From Bacteroidota bacterium (lineage in GTDB: Bacteria; Bacteroidota; Bacteroidia; Cytophagales; Cyclobacteriaceae): DNA of 36,920 nucleotides. The translations under genes were made by a program, and so were the position numbers. The notes below the pieces were generated by a model that saw only the letters and a program-made list of their open reading frames with translations, made no database searches and was not told the DNA's origin. The DNA lies in assembly GCA_947470895.1 (NCBI GenBank), contig CANIVF010000038.1:1-36920 (forward strand), written 5' to 3'. Of this stretch, positions 7,597 through 14,917 are shown piece by piece (the first letter of the stretch is position 1; every line of letters starts with the position of its first letter).

Positions 7597-8556
7597 ATGA
7601 AAATAAGGAAAATATTATTAAGCATTTTAATTCTTATAGGTTACAATACCTATGCACAGAATACAGTTGGGAAAAGTGATGATGTCGCAAGAATTACTTT
7701 AGCCACATTTATTCCGCAGCAAATAGACCAAATGCCGGAGGCCGCTCGTAATAGCCTTTCTAACAAACTAAATCAAATTGTAACGCAAAATGGCCTAGGC
7801 GGTAAAGCTTCCAATGAAAGATTTATAATTACTGCCAACATAAATGTATTATCTAAGGAGTTAACTCCCACAGCACCTCCAATGCAAGCATTTGTCTTAG
7901 ATGTTACTTTTTACATTGGTGATGGGATTGATGGGACAAAATTCTCCAGCGTTTCTACACAAGTTAAAGGGGTTGGCGAAAGTGAAACCAAATCTTATAT
8001 CTCCGCACTTAAAAATTTAAAAACTAACGACCCAAATTATCAAGCATTTATTGAAAATGGAAAAATTAAAATTGTAGAATACTACAACAGCAAATGTGAT
8101 TTTCTTATTAAAGAAGCAGAAATACTTGCAAGTCAGACTAAATTTGAAGAGGCTATTTTTAAATTAACTAGCGTACCTGAAGTTTGTAAAGGTTGCTACG
8201 ATAAATGTATAGCTGGTATTGGCCCAATTTACAAACAAAAAATTGATCGCGATTGTAATTTGAAATTGGCGAAGGCTACTTACTTATGGTCAGCAAACCA
8301 AACTGTTGAAGTAGCTAATCAGGCAGGTGAAATTCTTTCTACAGTTGAACCTAATTCGGCTTGTTTTGAGGAAGTAAAGTTGCTATCAAATAAAATTGCA
8401 ACGAAAGTTAAAGAACTTGATACTCGTGAATGGAATTATAAATTGAAAGATCAAGATCAAGTAAGCGAAAGAATAAAGGCGTATAGAGACATTGGTATCG
8501 CATATGGTAACGGACAACCTAAGTCTGTTACTTATAATGTAAGAGGATGGTGGTAA
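7597..8556 (+). CDS. Secreted protein of unknown function, CsgG-like in appearance, fourth gene of the module
   Basis: The protein has 319 residues with a signal peptide (MKIRKILLSILILIG, cleaved after NTYAQ). Residues of about 30-130 read ARITLATFIPQQIDQMPE, then LSNKLNQIVTQNGLGG, FIITANINVLSKELTPT and VLDVTFYIGDG. This strand-helix-strand order recalls CsgG-type outer-membrane assembly proteins. The second half has six cysteines in a helical, possibly TPR-like region (CDFLIKEAEILASQ, then EVCKGCYDKC) and ends YGNGQPKSVTYNVRGWW. I recall that ending as invariant in Bacteroides relatives. No lipobox is present. It follows the DUF6175 gene by 15 bp. The function is unknown; a role in an envelope assembly is inference. 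Confidence 0.85.
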   Translation: MKIRKILLSILILIGYNTYAQNTVGKSDDVARITLATFIPQQIDQMPEAARNSLSNKLNQIVTQNGLGGKASNERFIITANINVLSKELTPTAPPMQAFVLDVTFYIGDGIDGTKFSSVSTQVKGVGESETKSYISALKNLKTNDPNYQAFIENGKIKIVEYYNSKCDFLIKEAEILASQTKFEEAIFKLTSVPEVCKGCYDKCIAGIGPIYKQKIDRDCNLKLAKATYLWSANQTVEVANQAGEILSTVEPNSACFEEVKLLSNKIATKVKELDTREWNYKLKDQDQVSERIKAYRDIGIAYGNGQPKSVTYNVRGWW

Positions 8557-8688
8557 AGAAACCACAATGTAACTGTGTTTGACATATAGTATAAGAACGT
8601 TTGACGGTGGCAGAGGAGAATCGTTGATCGGCATGCACCGAATGACATTTAAAAGAAAGACCTGATAGTTGGCTAGGTTCAGTATGAT

Positions 8689-8711
8689 GCCTGCCTTCGT
8701 CCAGGGCAGGC
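8689..8711. repeat. Hairpin with 7-bp GC-rich arms (GCCTGCC / GGCAGGC)
   Basis: This perfect inverted repeat with a 9-base loop lies between the four-gene module and the small protein at 8775. GC-rich GCCTGCC/GGCAGGC hairpins of this kind occur as dispersed repeats in some Bacteroidota genomes. Whether this one belongs to a family cannot be told from a single copy. No T-run follows, so it is not a classic terminator. Confidence 0.5.
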
Positions 8712-8774
8712 TCATGCTGGGCAGATCAATGGGAAGGTGTAGAAGAATTGTATTTATTTTTTAGTTGGAACCGC

Positions 8775-9116
8775 ATGATGTCAACCTACTCCCTCTTTGA
8801 AAATTTTACAGACGACAAATTCTTTAATGATTATCAGTATGGTGTCATCCGATTACATCCTGATAATAAATCAATGCACGGAAAATTTAAAACCAATGAT
8901 CTGGTTGTCATTACGTATCAGGGTAAGCTAACCCTGGGGGTCTTAGAGTTTGAGAAGGACATTTCAGATTTTAATAAAGACTCAATTTATCTCACTCGGG
9001 ATCAACGCAGAGATTTGGCACTGCAGGGAAATGAAGAATATAAAATACCCCTTGAGATCAGGAAGGGAAATTTGTTTCACGCCATTATCTATTTCTTTGA
9101 GAGTTTGAGCCACTAA
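8775..9116 (+). CDS. Small hypothetical protein, 113 aa
   Basis: The ORF is open from 8748, but the start at 8775 (or the adjacent ATG 8778) is preferred because GGAA lies 7-10 bases upstream. I do not recognise the family. The sequence starts MMSTYSLFENFTDDKFF and has a central beta-rich part (DLVVITYQGKLTLGVLEFE). It then has a charged segment with two arginines and a glutamine-rich turn (LTRDQRRDLALQ), and ends in an amphipathic aromatic stretch (HAIIYFFESL). There is no signal peptide, so it is expected in the cytoplasm. It is a single gene between the secreted module and the KilA-N gene. No toxin-antitoxin partner is visible. Confidence 0.55.
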   Translation: MMSTYSLFENFTDDKFFNDYQYGVIRLHPDNKSMHGKFKTNDLVVITYQGKLTLGVLEFEKDISDFNKDSIYLTRDQRRDLALQGNEEYKIPLEIRKGNLFHAIIYFFESLSH

Positions 9117-9227
9117 CTCATACTTACTAGAGAAGATGTGACATCTTGTTGAGATTAGCTTTTCGGCTTGTGATCTAAGCTGGTTACTAAAACTAGAGTA
9201 TTCCACTAATCACCGTTATTGTTTATT

Positions 9228-9252
9228 TTTAGATTAGGCGGATCAATCTAAA
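9228..9252. promoter_or_regulatory. Inverted repeat TTTAGATT / AATCTAAA upstream of the KilA-N gene
   Basis: The arms are 8 bp, perfect, at 9228-9235 and 9245-9252, with a 9-base loop. A short palindrome TCGAATTCGA (9257-9266) follows immediately. Its core GAATTC is also the centre of the 32-bp palindrome inside the KilA-N gene. This may be the control region of the KilA-N gene, but that is inference. Confidence 0.35.
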
Positions 9253-9359
9253 TACTTCGAATTCGATGCGTTTGGTTTTATATTCCAGCGAACTTAAAGG
9301 AATTTAGAAATGACCCTTATTTGCAATCGTTTCCTTTATTAAGATGGGGCTTTAGGAAT

Positions 9360-10109
9360 ATGACAAAGAGCAAAACAATAAATGTTAAAGGAACGGTGAT
9401 AACGATCATGAGACAAAATGATACGGATTTTATTTCTTTAACCGATATGCTGAAAGCCAAAGACGGTGATTTTTTTATTTCCGATTGGCTGAGAAACCGC
9501 AATATCGTTGAGTTTTTGGGTATATGGGAAAGCGTTTATAACCCCGTTTTTAATTATGGCGAATTCGCCATAATTAAAAGTCAGGCTGGGTTAAATAACT
9601 ATAAAATCAGTGTAAAAGAGTGGCAGGAAAAAACAAATGCCATTGGTTTGAAAGCTACTGCGGGCAGGTATGGAGGCACATATGCCCACCCTGATATTGC
9701 GTTTGAATTTGGCATGTGGGTAAGTGCTGACTTCAAAATCTATCTCATTAAGGAGTTTCAAAGACTGAAATCAGATGAAAACGACCGTCTCAAATTAGAA
9801 TGGAGTTTTCAAAGAACATTGGGCAAAGTAAACTACCACATCCACACGGATGCGATAAAGGAAAAACTCATTCCTAATGAACTAAGCAAATCGCAAATCA
9901 ACTTCGTATATGCCAATGAAGCAGATTTGTTAAATGTAGCCCTGCTTGGAATTACGGCAAAACAATGGCGAGAGAATAATCCAAAAGCGGAAGGCAATAT
10001 CAGAGACGCTGCAGCCATTGAACAACTGGTTGTGCTATCAAATCTGGAAAGCATCAATGCAGTATTAATTCAGCAAGGCAAAAATCAACCTGAGAGGTTA
10101 GTTCAATGA
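9360..10109 (+). CDS. KilA-N domain protein, apparently truncated by a nonsense mutation
   Basis: The ATG at 9360 has AGGA 5-8 bases upstream and is preferred over the TTG at 9321. The product is 249 residues. The N-terminal half is a KilA-N DNA-binding domain: FISLTDMLKAKDGDFFISDWLRNRN, read across positions 9433-9507, then YNPVFNYGEF, AGLNNYKISVKEW, GRYGGTYAHPDIAFEFGMW and FKIYLIKEFQRLK. The C-terminal part (YHIHTDAIKEKLIPNELS, then ALLGITAKQWRENNP) is the usual partner region in Bacteroidota homologues. The frame stops at TGA 10107-10109. The same frame continues after it with NTIAINQMKSLLNN to a second TGA at 10182-10184, exactly as homologues read, so a leucine codon probably became a stop. 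Loss of about 25 residues may be tolerated. The family is typical of phages and accessory regions. Confidence 0.85.
   Translation: MTKSKTINVKGTVITIMRQNDTDFISLTDMLKAKDGDFFISDWLRNRNIVEFLGIWESVYNPVFNYGEFAIIKSQAGLNNYKISVKEWQEKTNAIGLKATAGRYGGTYAHPDIAFEFGMWVSADFKIYLIKEFQRLKSDENDRLKLEWSFQRTLGKVNYHIHTDAIKEKLIPNELSKSQINFVYANEADLLNVALLGITAKQWRENNPKAEGNIRDAAAIEQLVVLSNLESINAVLIQQGKNQPERLVQ
9548..9579. repeat. Perfect 32-bp palindrome inside the KilA-N coding sequence
   Basis: Sixteen base pairs on each side of the central GAATTC (9561-9566) are perfectly complementary, with no loop. The flanking bases 9547 (T) and 9580 (G) do not pair. The palindrome codes for the segment around NYGEFAIIK, which is a conserved part of the domain, so protein constraint explains some of it. 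It is a candidate operator for autoregulation. Confidence 0.95.
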
Positions 10110-10222
10110 AACACAATAGCCATCAATCAGATGAAATCGTTACTTAATAATAGAAGTTTGAATACGATGAAAAAGATTGAGTGATGGTATCTCCAAACTT
10201 GTAATCTTCAACTTTGCCTTAC

Positions 10223-10241
10223 TGTTATTTATACAATAACA
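10223..10241. promoter_or_regulatory. Hairpin TGTTATT / AATAACA upstream of the DUF1080 gene
   Basis: The arms are 7 bp and perfect around a 5-base loop, 53 bp before the DUF1080 start. It lies after the KilA-N gene's second stop, so it could be an operator for the downstream gene or a weak transcription end for the upstream one. No T-run is present. Confidence 0.35.
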
Positions 10242-10293
10242 TCTTTACCGGTTTTTCTTACATTCGCATCCAGGAAAATTTTAACCCGACTAT

Positions 10294-11082
10294 ATGAAGA
10301 TCAGAATCATTGCCCTCAGTGCACTACTTTTGCTTTTCATCGCAGGATGCAAACAAAAAGAATCTTCAGCTGACGAAGAATGGATTCAACTCTTCAATGG
10401 AAAAGACCTAACTAACTGGACCACCAAAATACACCATCACGATGTAGGTGTTAATGCCGGTAATACATTTCGTGTTGAAGATGGCATGATTAAAGTTCGG
10501 TACGATCAGTATGGTGATTTCAATGATCAGTTCGGTCACTTGTATTACGATCAGCCTTTTTCCCGTTTTCATCTGGTGGTTGAATATCGGTTTACGGGTA
10601 GCCTTCAACCAGGGGCTCCCGATTATACCTTATTGAATAGTGGTGTGATGTTTCATTCACAAGATCCACGCACGATGCCCAAAGAACAGAACTGGCCCAT
10701 TTCGGTGGAGATGCAATTTCTTGCAGGGCTTGGTGATGGAAATCCTCGCCCTACCGGCAATATGTGCTCACCAGGAACAGAGATCTTTTTTGATGGAAAA
10801 CTCTATGAGAATCATTGTCTCAACTCAACCTCAAAAACCTATGAAATCAATGAATGGGTGAGGGCCGAGATAATCGTGTTAGGCGATTCGCTGATCACTC
10901 ACATCATCAATGGTGACACCGTATTGCAATACAACAAGCCCACGATGGGTGGCGGTGTGGTGTTAGGGTATGATAGCGCCATCTGGCAACCCGGAAAACC
11001 ATTAACATCAGGATTCATTGCATTGCAAAGTGAAGGCCAGCCCATCGATTTTCGTAAGGTTGAATTGCGCAAATTAAAATAA
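10294..11082 (+). CDS. DUF1080 family lipoprotein (3-keto-disaccharide hydrolase-like)
   Basis: The protein has 262 residues. The N-terminus MKIRIIALSALLLLFIAGC ends in a clear lipobox with the lipidated cysteine at residue 19, so the mature protein is a membrane-anchored lipoprotein. The body starts WIQLFNGKDLTNW, the standard opening of DUF1080, a concanavalin-like jelly-roll domain now linked to hydrolysis of 3-keto-glycosides. Later family features are NSGVMFHSQDPRTMPKEQNW, VEMQFLAGLGDG, a central TGNMCSPGTEIFFDG, NEWVRAEIIVLGDSLI and the closing FIALQSEGQPIDFRKVEL. The length matches the family. It is the intact source, or sister, of the broken fragment at 1131-1319. It is convergent with the T9SS protein downstream, 19 bp apart. 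Confidence 0.9.
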   Translation: MKIRIIALSALLLLFIAGCKQKESSADEEWIQLFNGKDLTNWTTKIHHHDVGVNAGNTFRVEDGMIKVRYDQYGDFNDQFGHLYYDQPFSRFHLVVEYRFTGSLQPGAPDYTLLNSGVMFHSQDPRTMPKEQNWPISVEMQFLAGLGDGNPRPTGNMCSPGTEIFFDGKLYENHCLNSTSKTYEINEWVRAEIIVLGDSLITHIINGDTVLQYNKPTMGGGVVLGYDSAIWQPGKPLTSGFIALQSEGQPIDFRKVELRKLK

Positions 11083-11101
11083 CTTTTGAATTGGATTTAG
11101 A

Positions 11102-13957
11102 TCATCTAACCAAATGCACCCATCCTTGTAATTGTTTCTTTTTGCGTTCCGGTCGCAGGACGTTAAATGAAACTTCTGCGGTATAGAAATATACTCCGCT
11201 ACTAAGTTCATGCCCGTGGTTGTCATAACCGTTCCAATCAATATTGATCAAATTTTCATCATCGGCAGCATAGGCGAACACCTGCTTGCCCCATCGGTTG
11301 AAGACCTTGAAGTCAATGCGCTCTACAAATCGCGGGCAACGAATAGTGACCCCGGTAGAAATGTTTCCATCGACTAAATCCTTCACATCGAAGTTGGAGC
11401 TGAAGACATCATTATACCCATCTTCATTAGGAGTAAATACATTGGGCAGATCATAATATGGGCAATTATCGTTGCACACAGAATCACTCAGTGGCCCTTC
11501 CTGCCCCTTTCCGTCAATGGCCGAGATACGATAGCAACGTGCAAAGGAGGGAAGACCCGATTCGACAAAGAAAGTATCTTTGGCTATCTGTTTAATCAAT
11601 GAATACTCGCCATCGGTAAAGGAGGCTGCATAAATTTTATAGTAGACAATGTCTTTTCTGCATCCCGTTGCATCTTGTACGCTCCAGTAAACATGATTGC
11701 TGTATTCATTCTGATAGCACGTGTTGGCATTTAGAAACTCATCACAGTTTACTGTTTTTATTTTTACAGCCGGCTGGCAGGCAAGAAGTTTACCTTCCGG
11801 ATAGGTAGTGATCACCTGCGAATAATTTTCCTGCAGCGCAATGTTTGGATTGCCGTAGGTGCCGCGGGTTAAAATTCGATATGAATATCGTTTATCCTCC
11901 TGAATCGCCTGATTCTTATACTTACCAACATCCACATACGTGAAGCCGTTTTCACTCACTTCTACACTATCAGTTAACACCATATCTTTTTCAAGAGCAC
12001 TTTCTATTGATCGATAAATAAGATGATAGGGTCTGCTTTGAACCACATTTGACCAGGGCACACTATCGCGCCAGCTCAGTTCAATTTTTTTGATGCCCGC
12101 GATAAATGAAAGACGTTCGGAAGAAGCGACAGCAGATGTATCTACGGGAATCATCTGATCAGCGTTGAGCGGTTTTGCGTAGAGCACAATCCGGTAGTTA
12201 AATACCTGATCATCGGTATTGAGGTTTGCATCTACGAAAGTAGTGTCACTCACACGGCCGGATTTCATGATGTTAGAATCTCCGATAAAATCCGATGCAC
12301 GATAAATTTCATATTCATAGGGCTTTGGATATTGCGTGCTGTTAATGCCAAACGGACTTCGCCAACTGACACGAATTTTTCCTTCAACAGAATCTGTTTT
12401 TTCTACACTCACATGTGTAATCACCGGGGCATCCGCTTCAATAGGGCCGATGCATTGTTCGGTGGATACCATACTGGGTGTGCTTGCTGGTGAATTAAAA
12501 TACGCGATGATTCGATAGCAATATTTGGCACCTACCAGCAATCCTTTTCCGTTGTTGGTGTCGGAATAGGTGGTTTGTCCTATAGGTACTTCAGCGATCA
12601 GGTTATAGCCCAAAAATTTTGGTATACCCGGATTACAAAATCCTGGTGTATAGGGGTAGGAATCTACTTTGCGATAGATTTGTATTTTGTCAGCATTGCT
12701 GCAGGCATAGCTTTCCCACTCTAATTCTCCATAGCGTTTCACTAAATTCAATTCTGTCTTTTTCCATTGAGGTGCCGGTGCAACGACTTTGATATTCCAG
12801 ATTTTAAAGTTGACCAGTTTTGGCCCTCGGGGTGGATTGTCAGTAATTTTAAACACCACCTGGTAGGGTTGCTGCCGCACATGAATGCAATCGGTCTGCC
12901 ATCGAAAATTAGATTGAGCAAAGGGTACTGATGAAGTGAAGCCAGGAGGATTGGGGGAATACGTGGCGGGGATTTTATCTGCAGTGAAATCAATGATTTC
13001 AGAAAAGACTTCAATTTTCACATCGTGCTGATCGCCATCGGTTCCTTTTATCAATCCTTCGATCAGCGTTCCGGCCTCTACACAAAGATCCGCAGGAACA
13101 GTGAGTTCAGGGCGAATGTTGGCACATTCTTCAACGATAAGCTGCATGTCGCGCGTGGTCGTGCTTAGTTTATTATAGATGCTCGTGACGGAGTCTTTGC
13201 GCCACTCAATAATTTTAAACGCAATGTTATATTCACCAATCGTTCCGGGGGCATCCCAGGTTAACAGTCCGCTGACAGGATTAATAAAAAAAGTAGGGGC
13301 AGCATTTCCCGCTTCATTGCCTTGATTAAAGTTTGAGTAGAATCGTGGGTTATTTGGCGTTGTGTAGTTTGCCAGTGTTGTGGGATTGCTGGCCGGTACT
13401 GAAATTTCGTAGGAAAGGCTATCGCCATCGATATCATAGGCTCCCGAAGTGTGGAAGAAGGCCGATTTAAAACAGGCTCTATCCAAAGGAGGTACAACCA
13501 GGATGGGCACGGTATTACATCTGTTTTTTGAATTAATGGTAAACTCAACGAAGGTTACATAAGCCACATCTTCGGAGTTGGCTATATTGAGAATACCAGA
13601 ACTGCGGTCTTGCTCTACATAGGCAATACTGTAGGTTCCATCCTGAGCATAAGTGTGTGTAGTAGTAAACGTAGCGATGGCGATGTTGGCGCCAAGATCA
13701 GTTCTAATGGTGGCAATGGTGATCGGAATCTTCGCAGCAGTACCATCTCCAAAAAACACACTGCTATTGGTTCCAAACCGGGTGTTAGATGTTGTATTTA
13801 AATAGGCAACCACCGTAATCTTGAATGTGCGCGGCAGGTTGCAATCGGGCTCCACTTTAATGTCTGCAGCTCTGATGTGCGTGGCCATGACCTTTTTATT
13901 GGAAAGCAAAGCGCCAAAGGCAAGTACTAGGTAAAGTAGAATGGCTCTTTTTTTCAT
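11102..13957 (-). CDS. Large secreted protein with T9SS type B (gliding-motility-associated) C-terminal domain
   Basis: The protein has 951 residues with a signal peptide (MKKRAILLYLVLAFGALL, cleaved near MATH). The N-terminal part (about 26-290) contains PKD/cadherin-like phrases such as HTYAQDGTYSIAYVEQDRSSG, SGAYDIDGDSLSYEI and NPVSGLLTWDAPGTIGEY. The middle (about 395-830) has a series of fibronectin-III-like domains with interspersed cysteines (YCYRIIAYFNSP, FNYRIVLYAKP, RYSYRILTRGTYG, RCYRISAIDGKGQEGP). The end from about residue 837 reads LPNVFTPNEDGYNDVF, FKVFNRWGKQVF, DWNGYDNHGHELSSGVYFY and LQGWVHLVR. This is the type B sorting domain that directs export by the type IX secretion system. 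Such proteins act at the cell surface, often in adhesion or motility. The partner is not known. Confidence 0.93.
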   Translation of the reverse strand: MKKRAILLYLVLAFGALLSNKKVMATHIRAADIKVEPDCNLPRTFKITVVAYLNTTSNTRFGTNSSVFFGDGTAAKIPITIATIRTDLGANIAIATFTTTHTYAQDGTYSIAYVEQDRSSGILNIANSEDVAYVTFVEFTINSKNRCNTVPILVVPPLDRACFKSAFFHTSGAYDIDGDSLSYEISVPASNPTTLANYTTPNNPRFYSNFNQGNEAGNAAPTFFINPVSGLLTWDAPGTIGEYNIAFKIIEWRKDSVTSIYNKLSTTTRDMQLIVEECANIRPELTVPADLCVEAGTLIEGLIKGTDGDQHDVKIEVFSEIIDFTADKIPATYSPNPPGFTSSVPFAQSNFRWQTDCIHVRQQPYQVVFKITDNPPRGPKLVNFKIWNIKVVAPAPQWKKTELNLVKRYGELEWESYACSNADKIQIYRKVDSYPYTPGFCNPGIPKFLGYNLIAEVPIGQTTYSDTNNGKGLLVGAKYCYRIIAYFNSPASTPSMVSTEQCIGPIEADAPVITHVSVEKTDSVEGKIRVSWRSPFGINSTQYPKPYEYEIYRASDFIGDSNIMKSGRVSDTTFVDANLNTDDQVFNYRIVLYAKPLNADQMIPVDTSAVASSERLSFIAGIKKIELSWRDSVPWSNVVQSRPYHLIYRSIESALEKDMVLTDSVEVSENGFTYVDVGKYKNQAIQEDKRYSYRILTRGTYGNPNIALQENYSQVITTYPEGKLLACQPAVKIKTVNCDEFLNANTCYQNEYSNHVYWSVQDATGCRKDIVYYKIYAASFTDGEYSLIKQIAKDTFFVESGLPSFARCYRISAIDGKGQEGPLSDSVCNDNCPYYDLPNVFTPNEDGYNDVFSSNFDVKDLVDGNISTGVTIRCPRFVERIDFKVFNRWGKQVFAYAADDENLINIDWNGYDNHGHELSSGVYFYTAEVSFNVLRPERKKKQLQGWVHLVR

Positions 13958-14240
13958 GGTTAGGTTTTGTACTTAATAACCGCTCTAATTATTCAGTTCT
14001 TACATCAAATGGTTTGATTTGCGATAAACTGAAGGTATTTGTAGTTCAAATTATTAAGACATTTACAAAATTAGCGGATCGTGTTCGTTTAATTGTCATG
14101 ATAAAACAAAAGACCAGTCATGCCCCGAAGTTAAAATACTTTTTTCAGATCCTCCTCTTAATTTGATTAGTGGCTTTATAAATCAAATCCCTCTCTTTAA
14201 ATTTCAAGATTAATAACGTAACCGAACGATAACCTGAATT
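13958..14240. promoter_or_regulatory. Divergent intergenic region between the T9SS protein and the DUF4956 operon
   Basis: About 280 bp of AT-rich DNA must carry promoters for both the minus-strand secreted protein and the plus-strand export operon. I cannot fix a convincing Bacteroidota promoter (TTTG and TAnnTTTG boxes at correct spacing) here. A 14-base string CGTGTTCGTTTAAT at 14083-14096 recurs inverted at 29166-29179, just before the decayed ABC permease. This may reflect a shared regulatory box or chance. Confidence 0.5.
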
Positions 14241-14912
14241 ATGTTTGAGCTTTTTTCTGATGGTCCTGTTTACGAGTATCCGCAGCTGATCAATGTGACC
14301 TACTCATTTCTATGGGCTTTTGTATTGTCGTCCATCATCGCGATTACGCATAAGGTGACGTTTACCGGTGATTATTATCCAAAGAATTTTTTTCAAGCCC
14401 AGATATTAGGCGCTGTCGTTACAGCCATGGTGATGATGGCCATTGGCGATAGTCTGGCCAGAGGATTGGGAGTGTTTGGCGCCATGGCGATCATCCGATT
14501 CCGCACACGCATTGATGATCCACGCGATGTACTTTTCTTATTTGCTGCACTCAGCACGGGGTTGGCCATTGGTGTGTTTGGATATACGGTTTCTTTTGCG
14601 GGCACGGTTCTTTTTTGTGCGATCGCTATGTTGCTGCACTATTCTCCCTTTACCTCATACATCCATCAGCAGCATCTTTTTTTTACCCTTACGGATAAGC
14701 ATAATTTTGATCGAGTTCTTTCAATCATAAAAGAAAAATGTCTGGACTACAGACAAGTAAATGTACAAACCACCAAATCAAATACAACGCGCTATCATTT
14801 CAGTATTTGTTTTCGAAAAGGCGAAACTGCCAATATGATGATTGATGCATTACGTAAAATCGAAAACGTACAACAATTACGTGTAGGTGTTAACGATGTG
14901 TCCAATCTTTAA
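14241..14912 (+). CDS. DUF4956 domain membrane protein
   Basis: The protein has 223 residues. Several membrane helices are visible (about 20-38, 52-72, 92-112, 114-134). The signature reads GDSLARGLGVFGAMAIIRFR, then TRIDDPRDVLFLFAALSTGL, the hallmark of DUF4956 proteins. The layout resembles MgtC/SapB proteins. It has a cytoplasmic C-terminal domain of about 80 residues (LFFTLTDKHNFDRVLSI to NVQQLRVGVNDV) that looks like an ACT/ferredoxin-type fold. DUF4956 genes are often found beside VTC polyphosphate polymerases, but none is visible here. It leads an apparent operon: the next gene starts 5 bp after the stop. A role as an inner-membrane partner of an export complex is inferred from these neighbours. 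Confidence 0.88.
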   Translation: MFELFSDGPVYEYPQLINVTYSFLWAFVLSSIIAITHKVTFTGDYYPKNFFQAQILGAVVTAMVMMAIGDSLARGLGVFGAMAIIRFRTRIDDPRDVLFLFAALSTGLAIGVFGYTVSFAGTVLFCAIAMLLHYSPFTSYIHQQHLFFTLTDKHNFDRVLSIIKEKCLDYRQVNVQTTKSNTTRYHFSICFRKGETANMMIDALRKIENVQQLRVGVNDVSNL

Positions 14913-14917
14913 GAGGT

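Noticed and set aside
8689-8711. Rho-independent terminator after the four-gene module
   Set aside because: The hairpin is good but has no T-run after it and lies 130 bp behind the last stop codon, so I list it only as a repeat.
8775-10109. Toxin-antitoxin or abortive-infection pair formed by the 113-aa protein and the KilA-N protein
   Set aside because: The genes are about 240 bp apart with separate control regions, and neither shows toxin or antitoxin features.
9360-10184. Use of TGA as a sense codon to explain the KilA-N stop
   Set aside because: Other genes in the window end normally at TGA (for example 317-319), and other broken genes have TAA and TAG stops, so a general recoding is not supported.
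14443-14730. 95-codon plus-strand frame inside the DUF4956 gene
   Set aside because: It is an offset frame of a clear membrane protein gene; its cysteine and leucine content comes from the shifted reading of membrane helices.
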